A DNA stretch of 64,000 nt from Triplophysa rosa (GCF_024868665.1 NC_079901.1:5639272-5703271), one strand, 5' to 3'; counted from the first letter of the stretch, positions 22,040 through 34,016 are shown. The notes: generated by a model from the letters alone, not told the origin. A program made the numbers and translations.

Positions 22040-25000
22040 GCTGTCCTACATTCTTAAAAATGTCTTATTTTGTGTTCAACAGAAGAAAAAAAATGATAAA
22101 GTAATTTTTCCATTCTTCCAAATATCTTTCTCTGTGTTCATCAGAACAAATACATTTATATAGATTTGGAACAACTCGAAGGTGAGTAAATGATGACAGG
22201 ATTTTCATTTTTGGGTGAACTATCCCTTTAACATGGTTTGGTCTGTCTATCCGAAGATTTCAAACATCACACATGGATTGCATTTATGTTGCTTTTCTTA
22301 TAGTCTTTTTTAACTGGGCAGCCCTAGTCACTATTTATTTTCATTGTATGACAAACAGACCACTGGAAATGGTGCAATAAATTGTATTTTTTGTTACACA
22401 GAACATTGGAAGTAATTTGAGGATGAGTAATGATTTCGTTTTTGGATCAACTGTTTCTTTGTGGTCACAAAATCAGAAATATAGAAGCATATTAAAACGG
22501 TTGTGTTTAGATCACCTGAGACTGTTGTGTATGAATCAGGTATGAACAGGGCAGAATTGTTGCTGGTTGGCCGTTTTGACAAGTTCTGATGAGCTCAGTT
22601 TCACTTTCAGCTGACATCTGAGGAAACAAATCAATGAGGGTAAATCGCAGTAAAGAATGTTTTTACTCTGGTAATTACTGTTCAGTGCTGAGACAGATTT
22701 ACTCCCATCATCACCTCTATCTCCTTACACAGCACTGTTTCCTGTTCTATTGTCCTTTGTATAACAACACTGACTCTCTTCCAAAAACTATTGAGCTGCC
22801 ATGATATCTACTGACTACATCGCAACAGCTCTATAGGACTTTACATACTACACTTAAACCAGCGTTGAAATTTCATTCATTTTCTTTTCTTTTTTATGTA
22901 TGTATTTATTGGTTGGGATATATATATTTATAAAGTTTGTCCTTTTTTTAAATAGCCATTAACGAAAACCAGGATTTCAGGGATTATTATTATCAGAGTT
23001 TTTTATTTTTTCATATTATTTTAAATGAGCTTAAGTTTTAGAGTTTTATGTTTTATGTATTATTTACTTTATTAAATAATCAAATAATTATTTTACTTTA
23101 CTTGTAATGTATTTTTTATGTTGCTATATAAGATTAGTTTATTTTAGTTTTGTTTATAATTTTAATTTCTGAGGCAACATATTTATCTTTAGTTAGTTAA
23201 ATTTTTTCCAATAATTTTGAGGCCAATATTTGATTTGATTTCAATAAACAAAAACACTTTCAAAGTTTTCATTTTAGTAAACTAAAATAATCTTGGGAGG
23301 GACATACTTGCATCTGATTGGACAAAAAGTTTAGCAGTGCAGCATGAGTCATCAAGTTTTTAAAAACCTTATGCTGTCTGCATAGTTGGTTTGCTAGATT
23401 TTGAAACAGTGCCATTACGTCTCGTATGCATTGCACTCAAGTTTCAGTCCTGTTCAAACTCGAAAAGAGTGTGAAATACCGCTGCACAGAACTTGGCTGA
23501 CAGCTTTAACCTAATAATTCTGATGAAAATTATCTTATTAGTTATAACTGATAGAACTGTTTAGATTTGTGGCGGTGGTAAACAGAGATTACATTAAGAT
23601 GAAGTGCGCCACAGCTCAGCCCTGCGTCTGCGGGATGGAGTTGGCTGGCCGAGGCTTTTCTTGGCACCTTCTCTGTGCAGTCGTGCGGCCCAAAGCTTGT
23701 GTCTGACTTAAACACAAACAGATGTTACGTACGCGCTCAACCTGTAAAATTCACATGCGTAAGCCAGCATTCTGCCCTCTCATTGAGTTTGAAAAGAAAC
23801 TGCACCTCGTTTTTTGCCTGTCAGAGCGTGACTGGATGTTGTTATCCTCACTTTTGTGTCTAAATATTTTTAGGTGAAATTCAATCTTCAATTTTATTTT
23901 ATTTTATTTTTTTTAAATCTTCTGTTTCGAGGTAAAGAGAGAGAAGGAAGTCTTTGCCATCTGCAGTTTTTTTACACTTTTTAAAATGAGTAAAATCTTT
24001 AAAGTAATGAGCAGTTTGACCTTTAGCTAGATTTAACTTTAAATATATTAAATACTTTATTTTATGTTTCAGACAGAGATGGCGATAGAGAGGCAAAAGT
24101 TACGGATTGCAGCTTTAATAAATGAGATCATTTTTATTCATGCAGTATGTTTTCTTTTTCTTCAACCCATGAGCTTTGGCATTATAGGAAGGGAATAGGT
24201 CAGCCAAAATATATCAATCACAATCTGCGTTTGACCTTCCACAGATTCTGACACATCTGATCTAACACATAAGCATATACGAATGTCAGGTTTCAATGGG
24301 AAATAGAATTGCTCATACCAGTATGATAATTTACTATGTATCTCCTCTTTCGGCATGATTTAGTGTTTGCTTTGAGTCACCACTTTGATTTAGTCGAAAC
24401 GTGTTTTGAATCAGAATCACATATTAGGTTAGAATTCAAATGAAATATCGCTTTTAGAAACTTGAAGGCTACAGCCAGACTCAATCCATTGTGCAATACA
24501 TAATCTATTCCCGGTTGTGTACGTTCATTAAAAACGTCTTTTCACAGAATTGATCATGTTGTGATCTTATACTGGTTCTGGACCCGTTTAGAATGAAAAT
24601 TTGAGTTTGTGCATGTCCTGTAATACAGCCAAACATTAGTTCCAGGTCTTTTTGGCACAAGCTAATTGAATCATATCGAATGTAAAAAAAGATCTCCGCT
24701 AACAAAAAGCGGGTGCTACAGTGTTTTAGGACATATACCATTATAAATGCTATGACGCTCTTTTGAAGTACTTTTAAGGAACATGTAAATGGCAAGCTTT
24801 ATATGACAATGGTAATCATTCAGTATCACGCTATAAAGTATCTTGGTTTTACCATGGTCTATGCTGTTAAAAAATGTAGGGTCCACATTTTCAAATAACA
24901 GTAAACTTACCAAAACTGTGAAATAACACAGATAAGATGGTAACACTTTACAATAGGCTAGAACTTGTTTACAATATACTTGTATTAGTTTTGACACGTT

Positions 25001-25347
25001 GTTTGATGGCAGATGTAAACCGGAAAAGATCAGGTTTAATAAAGGCAATTCCGATCAGTTTAAAATGCTTTCTAATATATATATTTTTATATTAATCAAA
25101 AATGATTTACTATGTAAAGTTTATTTAATGTTTCATTTATTTGATTACTTCATTTCATATTTAACATAATATTTAACATTCATTTTAGATTTACTTGAAC
25201 TTTTATGTTTTATAAACTCATATTTTTAAATATGTAATATATATGTTTATTGCTGAGTGGTTTCTATTCAGTTTCTATTTAGTTTACTTTTAAGTTTTTC
25301 AAATATAACCCTGGTTATGAGGTATCTTGTCCATCTCTTGTGTTCAG

Positions 25348-25565
25348 GGTCAAGCTCGTGTGGTGCTGCAGTATCTGGTGTCTCTGTTAGCGAGTATGGA
25401 GCACAGCGTGCATCACATACTGCTGCTGGAGATTCGCTCCCTGACCGATCGCTACACCTCCATCCTGGGCGGAGGAGGAAAAGACATCTACCGTATGAGC
25501 AACAGTTTCAGTGCCATCGCTCGACTTCTGGGACGTATGCTGGAGGCTGAAAGTCCAGCCGCCAG
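25348..25565 (+). CDS. veph1: veph1 coding exon (visible exon 3)
   Basis: Acceptor TGTTCAG ends at 25347 and donor GTATAC starts at 25566. The exon is 72 codons plus two bases (AG of an Arg codon completed by the next exon). It encodes [51 protein letters not shown] and [14 protein letters not shown]. The '[12 protein letters not shown]' block is one of the most conserved parts of the family and ends the helical N-terminal half. Confidence 0.95.
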
Positions 25566-26356
25566 GTATACACACACACAATTTTCTGACTAGCCTTAAT
25601 ATGTTACACAGTTTGTTTGTGAAACAACATGGGTCATTTGTTTTACAGCAGTCATTGACATTTTATTATGATAGAGTAGCTTCTGTTTATAAGCTTCATG
25701 ACCTGCAGACATCTGTGTGGATTTCAGCCCTGATCACTTCAGCCAATCAAAGTGCTGGCAGTCTAGTCAGAATAGTGATAGTGAAGGTTGTGAATGTTCA
25801 GTATGATGATAAAAAACACACTATTAAGACGTATTTATTAACAACAAAAGTCAAAAAGCTCAATGTAAGGGTTCGGATACTTTTACATATGTTTATTTTT
25901 TGTACTACTGTGATTTATATCAGAGTTTCTCAACTCTAGCCCTCGAGATCCACTTTCCTCCAGTGTATAACTTTAACCCTGAGCAAACCTGAACAAGCTA
26001 ATCAAGGTGTTCAGGATCATAGGCATGCATAGACACTGAACTGAACACTGAATCATACATAAACATTACCACATCGCTGCCAAATGCAAATATCAACATG
26101 TTTTTTATTCAGAAGAAACGCAGCTCCCCATCTCTGTTTATTTGTATGATTCATAATGCATACTTGCCCTCTCCAGTATGGCGACAACGTTGACTTGCAC
26201 TGACAGAAAAGTTCATTTTGGTCTATAGTTGTATACCCTTTTTATCGAGATATACTAATCTGTACTTATCTTGTAGTTGTGTTTCCTATTTTGATAAAGT
26301 ATCCTATTAAATACACAGTTACAAGTATTAAACTAGTAAACTATCAGTATAGAGAG

Positions 26357-27089
26357 TATGCACGTTAGGGCTGTGTATTGGCAAGTGCCTCCCGATACGA
26401 TACATATCACGATAGATGGGTCACGATACAATATATTGCTATTCGATACGATACACATTTGCGATATATTGCAATACTTTAAATAGAAAATGTAAAAAGT
26501 AGAGCTAGAAATACAACATGCTGTGCACCACCGGGGGTTTTCTGTAAGGATAAGTGTAAAAACATCCCTTACCTCTGCAGAGTGGCCATGATGTGCGATG
26601 CATGGACCTTTAGATCAGAGGTTTGGGTTCTCAAAATGTGGATTGCGCCCCTCAAGTGGGTAGCACAGGGGAATAAGGTGGCTCACGCAAGTCACTAGGC
26701 TGTTGTGGTGCATTACAGTTAAAACAATGAACATGGGCAGTATAAAACCCCTGCTTCATCCGTGCTGTAAATGCGCTGGTGTCACATCTGTGAAAGCACA
26801 ATAATTGTTACTTTTCTTAATAAACTTTTTGTCTAATGCACTGCACTAGCCACATGACTTGTGTCATGACTTGCGAAGCCTACAAACAGCATTATTTTAT
26901 ATAACTCATTACTCCATTACTTATGTTGAAAACCAAAGCACACCCACACATCAGCTCTGAGAGCTCCAAGCGTTCTTATATTTTTCGCCATCCTCGCTTC
27001 CACTTACTTTTGGCCGTATGTACATGACATGATTTAGAAAAAAAAATTGATAGTAGAGGTATCACTATCGATACACTATCGAAAAAAAT
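26357..27089. mobile_element. GATACGATAC-type dispersed repeat
   Basis: Begins AGGGCTGTGTATTGGCAAGTGCC and continues with GATACGATACATATCACGATAG; the other end reads GTATCACTATCGATACACTATCG. This resembles a widespread fish non-autonomous DNA element. It interrupts a copy of the local ~66-bp unit (GTATGCACG before it, TGACGTCACATTCC after it). No clear target duplication was found. Confidence 0.55.
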
Positions 27090-27567
27090 GACGTCACATT
27101 CCGACGTGTTACAAGTATTAAACTAGTAAACTATCAGTATAGAGCTGGGGTATTCAACTAAAATTTAAAGAGGTCCAGTTAGAGTAAATTTCTTAACCCA
27201 ACGGTCCGTAAGATCATAATGTCTAACTAGTTAGTGTGATATATATTTAATCAATACCTGATTGTCAAATCAAATGAATTCAGTACAATTCAAAAACTTT
27301 TTGACAATATTTACTGTATTGTCATGTAACATAGAACTGAACATATATGTATGACTGCAGATATGTATAATGTTCTCTCATTAACTTAATAAAAGCAGGG
27401 CTGCATTTCAAAATGAATAAAATGTGAAAATCGTGTATATTCAAATAAAGTGCTTAGCATCAGAAAATAAAATAAAGGGAGGAAAAGCTTGAATTTGCCC
27501 TTTTCTGATAATTTTAAACTAATTTTACATATAATAAATCTCAATACATCTTAATAATTGAACAGTT

Positions 27568-28660
27568 TTAGAGTATCACTTTTCTTCCCCTCTTATATCC
27601 CATTCCCCTACTTTTATGCTCAGTGAGAAAATTGAGCTCTAGCCTGACCTGCCAGGATTTTATGGGCTTGAATGGAGTCAGTGCAATTCTCATACACATG
27701 TGGAGGTGCTCATTGGTGAGCCTGGAATGATATTTAGTTTTGATTATGTTCATTGTCGAGAAAGCTGCCTCGCAGTTGTATGTGGAGCCAAACATGGTCA
27801 AGATGTATAGGGCAACTTTCCTCAGACCTGGAAAAGCTGTCTCAGGGACCATTTGGAGCCAGAATGTGTATGGTTCAGTTTTTACCAACTGCTTTTTTAG
27901 GGCCACATCTGCTTGGAGATCAACCAGTTGCATCTGGAGAGGTCCAGCATTTGCCCATTTAAAGTGCTGTGTGACTTCCTTTGAGAACCCCCTGACATCT
28001 GTGATGAGAAATGGGTTCTGAATGAACATGATGAGCTGCTGTCCAAACCTGAAGCTGTCAAAACGGTTGCTGAAGTTTACAATCAGCTTATCAATAAAGT
28101 CAACAAAAGAAGACACATCTCTCTGTCCCTGAACCTGTTCCTGCACTGATGGGAAGTGTGCACAGTCTCCCTGCATGTCTTCCTTGAACAACTCAAGTTT
28201 CCTCTGAAAGGAGCGGACAGCTGTCATCAGTTCACAAATTGAATTGTCCTTGCACTGTAGCCTCAAATTCAGTTCATTCAGATGTGAAGTGATATCAACC
28301 AAAAAGGCCACATTATCCATCTGTTTCTCATTTTCTAAAAAGAGAGAAAACTGCGTTGCCTTCTGACTTTTTAGCTCTGCCAAAAAAGATGCTACTTCCC
28401 TCCTGATGGACCAAAAGCGTGCTAACACCCTGCCTTTGCTGAGCCATCTCACATTGTTGTGCAGTAAAAGATCATCAGCATTGGCATCAACTTCTCTGAG
28501 GAATTCCCTAAGCATGCGATGCTGGTAGGAAGAGGATGCCCTCAGAAAATTTATCATTTTCATAATTGTATTCATCACCTCAGCATGCTCATCTGACAGG
28601 GAGGCGCAGAGGACAGATTGATGAATAATGCAATGGTAAGCTATTAGCTCAGGATTAGCA
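27568..28660 (-). pseudogene. hAT transposase, C-terminal part after frameshift
   Basis: The first Met in this frame is at 28578, but the homologous frame already reads AYHCIIHQSVLCASL from about 28650. It continues with VRWLSKGRVLARFW, HLNELNLRLQ and a hAT C-terminal dimerisation block (STYNCEAAFSTMNIIK, YHSRLTNEHLHMCMRIAL). The stop is at 27568. With the N-terminal part this makes roughly 640 residues, near full length. Only one frame break separates the halves and no internal stop is seen, so decay is recent or slow. Confidence 0.85.
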
Positions 28661-29492
28661 TTAGCTCTTTCAGTCTTGCTACAGCTCCTTTCTCTCTCCC
28701 TATCATAGCAGGGTCTCCATCTGTGGTTATTGAAACCACTTGTTTTGGCTCCATTCCTCTCTTATGTAACATCTCCTTAATGGCCAGGTAGATGTCTTCT
28801 CCTCTTGTACTGGTCTGAAGGGGAGTGACACCTAACAGATCTTCACAGAACGCTCTCTGGTCTTTGTTGAAAAACCTGACATACACTAATAGCTGAGCAT
28901 TGTCACAAATGTCAGTGGACTCATCCACAGCTAAGCCTACACATGGTGCCTTACGCACGGCTTCATCTAGCTGGGTTAGCACATCCTGAGTTAATATCTC
29001 ACTTTTCTTTGTGGCAGATGATGCTGACATGGGTATTTGCTTTATTTGATCACAAAGTTCTTGTTTTTGTTTTCCCTCAAGTAGTGTTTCAGCTACTGCA
29101 CTCATGCATTCTTTGACAACCCCTCCATCAGTAAATGTTTTTTTGTGTTGTCCCAAAAGCCAAGCAACTATGAGGGAACACTCATTAGCACGTTGTTGGG
29201 CAGTGAATGTGTGGTTAAGGATCCTGTTGGACTGGTCATACTGGGCTCTGAGACTACTTATTTTCTGTGATCTGACTTCAGATTTGAGTGGGTATGTTTG
29301 TTCAAAACCTTTATGTTTTGTCTCATAATGGCGTTTGACATTGGTACTTTTAATAAGTGCAACGGTTTCTGAACATATGAGACACACTGGTTTAGTGCTC
29401 CCAGTAGGAAGTATGAACAGAAATGAATCTGTCCATTCAGGATTAAATGCTCTATTTTCGCTGTCCACTTTTCTTTTTTTGGAGAGCGCCAT
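28644..29492 (-). pseudogene. hAT transposase, N-terminal part before frameshift
   Basis: Starting from the Met at 29492 (MALSKKRKVD…), a nuclear-localisation-like basic start is followed by a BED/SPIN-DOC-type zinc finger (CLIC … H-x4-H, about residues 30-65). The RNase H-like core then begins, with the acidic motif VDESTD and the second Asp in TTDGDPAMIG. The open frame extends upstream to 29624, but that extension is Arg/Lys low-complexity translated from a TCTCTC-rich stretch. The frame stops at 28644, in the run of GCTAAT repeats; the family continuation (HCIIHQ motif) resumes one frame away. It is related to the ZBED5/FAM200/GTF2IRD2-like group of vertebrate hAT proteins; exact subfamily is uncertain. 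Confidence 0.85.
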
Positions 29493-30057
29493 TTGTACCT
29501 TATTTTTTTCTCCCTTTCTCCGTCTCACTCGCCTGTGTCTCTCTTTTTTTCTCCGTCTCACTCGTCTGTTTCTATCTCTTTCACCGTCAGTATTTGCCTG
29601 TCTCTCTCCCTTCCTCCGTCCCACTCGCCTGTTTCTCTCTCTTTCTCAGTGTCACTCGTCGTTTTCGTCAACGTTCTTTAGCGCAGTCGTCTGTATCTCT
29701 CCCTTTGTTTTCTACATGTATCGCAAACTTTCTTTTTCTTTCTATCGTCTTTTTTATGTGTAACTTGCCTCTAACCCTCTCGTCTGTCTGCACTGTAGAG
29801 TCGCAATGTTCACAGCCTGGAATGCACAGACTTGATTGGTTGAGTGGTATTACTTGGGGTGACTTAACTCGCATGTAATTGGTCTGTGCATTTCCACTAC
29901 CACTACCATAAAGACTTCAAAAGCTGCACCGGTTGAAACAGAAGCGCCCCGTCTGGTTTTAAAATTACAACTTTCTGTTTTGGCTGTAGGTCTGGGTCTG
30001 TATGAGACTGCTTCGGGGTCCAGACCCGGACCGCGGTCCGCCTGTTAGTGACCTGTG

Positions 30058-30394
30058 GTATAGAGGTATGCACGTGACGTCACATTCCCACGTGTTACAA
30101 GTATTAAACTAGTAAACTATCAGTATAGAGAGCATGCACGTGACGTCACATTCCCACGTGAACACGCCCCCTTGAGTGGCAAAACACTCTTTAAAAGGGC
30201 TGCTTACAATATCAGGAAGTGCACCTGGTTCCTTTGTAAGTCGAAAGGATCACTGTCAAGTCTGGTTTTAATTTCAGCCAGTTTCTTTGTTTCTCCTATT
30301 AAAAGCAGCCATTTTGCCGAACGTTTTGCCACTCAAGGGGGCGTGTCCCGGCATGTTCACGTGGGAAAGTGATGTCAATGCACCCCCTCTATAC
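30058..30394. repeat. MITE with ~60-bp inverted ends plus a duplicated left segment
   Basis: The arm GTATAGAGAGCATGCACGTGACG… CACGTGAACACGCCCCCTTGAGTGGCAAAAC (30123-30185) is mirrored by GTTTTGCCACTCAAGGGGGCGTGTCC… GATGTCAATGCACCCCCTCTATAC (to 30394). In front of it a ~66-bp unit (GTATGCACGTGACGTCACATTCCC…TTACAAGTATTAAACTAG) is present at 30058-30122, partly again before the hAT element (27090-27144) and at 26317-26365. Confidence 0.7.
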
Positions 30395-32042
30395 CTACTT
30401 GTACCTCTATACCTTATGTACTTATAAACTAGTTGTGCACTCAACGTTTACTATTGATACTGATTAAATTATACCTAAAAATATACTTTTATGAACTCAA
30501 ATGTCGGCCAATTTAGTCCTAAGTAGTATTAAAATAGTAGACTTACAAATTTACTACTAGTACATCGATATTGATATTACTAAATAAAGTATATTTAAAA
30601 AATATACTTGAACTTCACTGTGCTTAATAAAATGAACCTGAAGTATACAGTACTTGGGATACTATATGTTATAGTACATACTCATATAGTATCCCTACAA
30701 TTTATGATAGTTGATGTTATTTCACATATTGGGGTGCAAACGCCCTTGTGTCATTTGTAAAATAGCACCAATGAGCAATAGAAAATGATCAAATATTTGT
30801 ATAAATAGCTACTTTTTTAACAATCCTAATAATACTAATAAAAGTAAAAAATGCTTTCATTTAAGAACATCGACATGAACAAGTCAATGGGAAGTCAGTG
30901 TGTGTTTTTTCTTTGTGTGTAGACTCATGTGTGTACATTTTCGTGAAACATAATGGTTTTCTTCAGCAGCTCTTTTTCGGGATAAGAGAGGATGATTCAG
31001 TTCACGCATTGTCTAGAATCATTAGTTGTGAGTAAAAGCAGTCAGATATAAACATGCAGTCACAACATAAACTGATAATCCCACTCAGCTCATATTTGCC
31101 ACTGTCTGACTCTGAACAGACACAGACCTTCCTGAGTTATCATGACTCTATAAACTGCGTTTCTACTTCATAAATTGTGTGTTTGTGTACACTAGTGTTC
31201 GTACTGTTCATGGCTATGTTTGCAACAGCATATTACAACTTACACCGTGTCTACACCAGACAATATGTCACAATAGGAAAGATATATTTTCCATGTAATT
31301 TAGAGTTTGTGTCCACACCAGACGCGACGGCGATAAACGACTATTCACAAGCATTCTATACTGAATTCTATATAGAAACGGTGACTTCAAAGTTGGATTT
31401 CATTTACTTTTTAATTATCAAATGTCTATTTGAAAATCTAATTCAACATCTTGTGGGGCAACTCCTGAACAATTCAATTTCAATGTTATTTATATACAGA
31501 GATTTTTACAATGTTGCATTGTTTCAAAGCAGCTTTATAGGAAGAAAGACGAAAACAAACAAAACGTTGGTATTAGAGACAGTAAATTCAGAAATTACAC
31601 AATGCACTGTATGCACATTTTCTGTCTAGCTTGGCATACCTGAGTGATCATCATTGCCAGAATAGTATACAGGAGAGCACATTACATGGTATTTCACAAA
31701 GCAATGCCCCCAACTTGACCCTCCATTTCAAGTTTGACAAATGTGTAATGAACAGCATCATCTCCTTATTGACTCATTTCCTCATGCACTGCCTGTCAAG
31801 AGTTTGCACGTCAAAACGGGACACAAGAGTTTAAACACAAATTGGATTAAGTTGCAAAATAATATTTCAGCTTCCAAGATGGCAATTGGACACTTCCTCA
31901 ATTAAACACACAATAATGTGACGAAAAGGATCAAACTACTGTTAAAAAATTGCAGCGTAGTTTAAAAATAGTATACAGGTAGGTAACAGTATATACTGTC
32001 TAGTATGCAGCACATTTCAAATGCTAACACTATTTCTGACAG

Positions 32043-32267
32043 GAGAGAGGAGAAGGTGCAGGAAATGTCCAGGCCACGTGAAGCCGAGTCTAGTTCAGAC
32101 GTGTTTGATGACAACCAACGGCTGCAGGTGAAGATCCAGGCCTTTGAGGAGAAGATTGGTGATGAGGGGGCGGAGTCTGAGGGAGAGGGTGGGTCTCCAG
32201 GACCTCAGAGACGCCACAGTCTGGGCCAGGCAGCACGAGATGAGCGCAGAGACATGAGGTTTAAAAG
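32043..32267 (+). CDS. veph1: veph1 coding exon (visible exon 4), GC donor
   Basis: The exon begins by completing an Arg codon (AG|G) and encodes [17 protein letters not shown], then [15 protein letters not shown] and [20 protein letters not shown]. The [10 protein letters not shown] and RR.SLGQ motifs are family hallmarks. The end is set by homology: vertebrate VEPH1 reads RF.RSKSLA.HT across this junction. That requires a splice after AAAAG at 32267, giving the donor GCGAGT. A GT donor 9 nt earlier (32259, GTTTAA) would also stay in frame but drop Phe-Lys-Arg. The linker is basic and probably disordered. Confidence 0.88.
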
Positions 32268-32465
32268 GCGAGTTGGATCTGTAACTTAAAGTAAATTTCA
32301 TGCTTAAAAAATACATTTTAAGACATGACAAGACGTGAATGTTTAATACTAAATTACTATTCGTATATTGTTGGAAACATTTGGAATAATGTGTGTACAG
32401 TCACACAGGCTGCCTAAAAATGAACTGACCCTCAGTACCGTTATATTTTGACTCGTGCCATTCAG
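32268..32465 (+). other. veph1: 198-bp veph1 intron, probable GC-AG class
   Basis: The donor is AAG|GCGAGT and the acceptor CCATTCAG ends at 32465. It is by far the shortest intron in the window and contains no repeat. Confidence 0.75.
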
Positions 32466-32797
32466 GTCGAAGAGTCTGGCTCTTCACACCGTCCACACAC
32501 GATCCATTAACTCCGACAGCAGCCCGGAGGGCGAAGGCTCGGAGCTTAGTCCAGAGCCTGATTCCTGTTTCCCAGAGACCACCTCATCCCCCTCCACCCC
32601 GCAGGAGAACCACACCGACCCCACAGAAAGCAATCCAGACACATCTCCAAACAGTGAGGGGCAAAAGGTAGAGGTTAGAGACCCCCGGGAGGGAGATCGA
32701 CTGTGGACCCACCTGCGAGACAACATGGAGGAAATTAAAACCTTCTGTGCAGAAATGATCAAACAAATCCCCATACCTGAGCAGTGTGTCATTGAAG
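32466..32797 (+). CDS. veph1: veph1 coding exon (visible exon 5), Ser/Pro-rich linker
   Basis: Acceptor TTCAG ends at 32465; donor GTAACG starts at 32798. Phase 2 to phase 1, 110 whole codons. It opens with [17 protein letters not shown], continues as a long acidic Ser/Pro/Glu-rich segment (about residues 15-75 of the exon, with [16 protein letters not shown] and [16 protein letters not shown]) that is probably disordered and phosphorylatable, and ends with [16 protein letters not shown] and [12 protein letters not shown], which are conserved again in the family. Confidence 0.93.
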
Positions 32798-33380
32798 GTA
32801 ACGGCACAAACCAGACATAATAACAATCTCCCTGATTTATGTGTAATACTAAATGTCACCTAAAAACGTTTTTCTAGTCTCAAATGAATAGTTCAATAGT
32901 TCAAAATGCTGTGTAAAATCATTAGTTTAACCTCATGCTGTTCCAAAAGATTTCCTTTTTTGAGTAAAACACAAATGATGGATAACCAGGGCACATGTTT
33001 TCAAGCAGTGTAATGAAAGTAAATGGGGACAGGGGCTGGCAAGCTCTCAATTGACAAAAACACCATAAGCTATTATAAAGTTGTCCATATAAACGCTTAC
33101 CATAGAGGACTTCAGGTGTCCTTAAGCTGTGTGATGGAACAGACTAATATTTAAGTCAGTTTTATTATGTAGAAATGTAGAAATCAGTATTTGAGGATAG
33201 TTTTTTTATTGCATCAGCCACAGAAGCACATCATTTTTAATATTTAATGCTTAAAAATACAGAAGTTGTCCATATTTCCTTACCGTGTGTACATTTGTAC
33301 ATATTTGTGATGTTTTGATGTCTGATTTCATTTGAATATGAAATTCAATATCACAGTTTTATTCTTAATACTGTTCTTTA

Positions 33381-34016
33381 AAGGGATAGTTCACCCAAAA
33401 TTTTTAATTCTGTCACCATTCACACACCCTCATTTCAAACCGGTATGACTTTCCTCCGCAGAACACAAAAGAAGATATTTCGAAGAAAGTTGGTAACCGA
33501 ACAGCACTGGCCCCCATTGACTTCTATCGTATGGACACAAAACCAATGCAAGTGAATGGGTGCCAGTTAACAACAACTGTTACACGGCTCGTTGAAATGC
33601 TTGATTCTGATTGGCCAGTAGCGACATTTGCAGGTTCGTTGACAAATGAAATATAAATATATCTTTTAATAACATATATGACATTGTATTTACAAATGAT
33701 TAAACTAAATTGCCTGTTCGGGACATTTGAACGTTGTTTATTTCCTTAAAACCAAAAGCAAACAGCTTTTCCTCATGGAAGGTCTGCATTTCGGTAAAAG
33801 TGAGCTAAAAAATATTTCAAATTCACATTTGCTTCGCGTCGGGTCCTGATCACACTGTCGGGGCTTATTTTTGTGATAACAACCGGCTGCCTGTACATTA
33901 TCCCTTACATATCTTCTTTTGTGTTCTGCTGAAGAAAGAAAGTCATACAGGTTTGAAATGACATGACGTAAGGAAACGATGACATTTTTTTCTTTTTGGG
34001 TGTACTGTCAGTTTAA
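33381..34016 (+). repeat. GGGATAGTTCACCC palindromic repeat, split
   Basis: Starts AAAGGGATAGTTCACCCAAAA and ends TTTTTGGGTGTACTGTCAGTTTAA. The centre (about 33591-33904) is interrupted by another dispersed repeat with CTCGTTGAAATGCTTGATTC; the inverse of that phrase recurs in degraded form near 44625-44645. Confidence 0.75.

Larger units (their letters stand above)
19848..22231 (+). repeat. GGGATAGTTCACCC palindromic repeat split by an LTR element
   Basis: Ends are TTAAAGGGATAGTTCACCC and GGGTGAACTATCCCTTTAA, perfect inverted ends. Without the LTR element at 20059-22039 the repeat is about 400 bp, the usual size of this family here. Its centre has the inverted phrases GACTACCATATTAGG and CAATGGTAGTC. 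Confidence 0.85.
9627..25347 (+). other. veph1: veph1 intron, 15.7 kb, longest in the window
   Basis: Contents in order: cyprinid-type dispersed repeat (about 9990-10245), second copy of the duplication (10263-13500), GAAT-derived array (to 14155), AT-rich unrecognised sequence (14160-16100), GTTC-repeat fragment (about 16100-16423), GTTT run (16534-16556), a large terminal-inverted-repeat element (about 17560-19340), a palindromic repeat split by an LTR element (19848-22231), and AT-rich sequence (22232-25340) in which I recognise nothing. Acceptor TGTTCAG ends at 25347. Confidence 0.8.
27145..30057 (-). mobile_element. hAT-superfamily DNA transposon, 2.9 kb
   Basis: An 8-bp target duplication GTATAGAG (27137-27144 and 30058-30065) brackets the element. 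Imperfect ends (CTGGGGTATTCAACT on the left, inverse of GTTAGTGACCTGTG on the right) and the 8-bp duplication fit hAT. Inside on the minus strand is a nearly full transposase (27568-29492) broken by one frameshift. The ends are diverged, so the copy is probably immobile. Confidence 0.9.
25566..32042 (+). other. veph1: veph1 intron with hAT transposon
   Basis: After a short CA run, 25930-26050 carries a degraded repeat (GAGTTTCTCAACTCTAGCCCTCGAGATCC). 26317-27144 and 30058-30394 are repeat fragments around the 2.9-kb hAT element at 27145-30057. 30400-31990 is AT-rich; 31226-31340 and 31470-31530 look like old dispersed repeats. The acceptor is TTTCTGACAG, ending at 32042. Confidence 0.85.

Noticed and set aside
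29335..29878. Plus-strand frames of 142-143 codons rich in Ser/Leu/Phe
   Set aside because: Antisense of the transposase start and a TCTCTC-rich segment.
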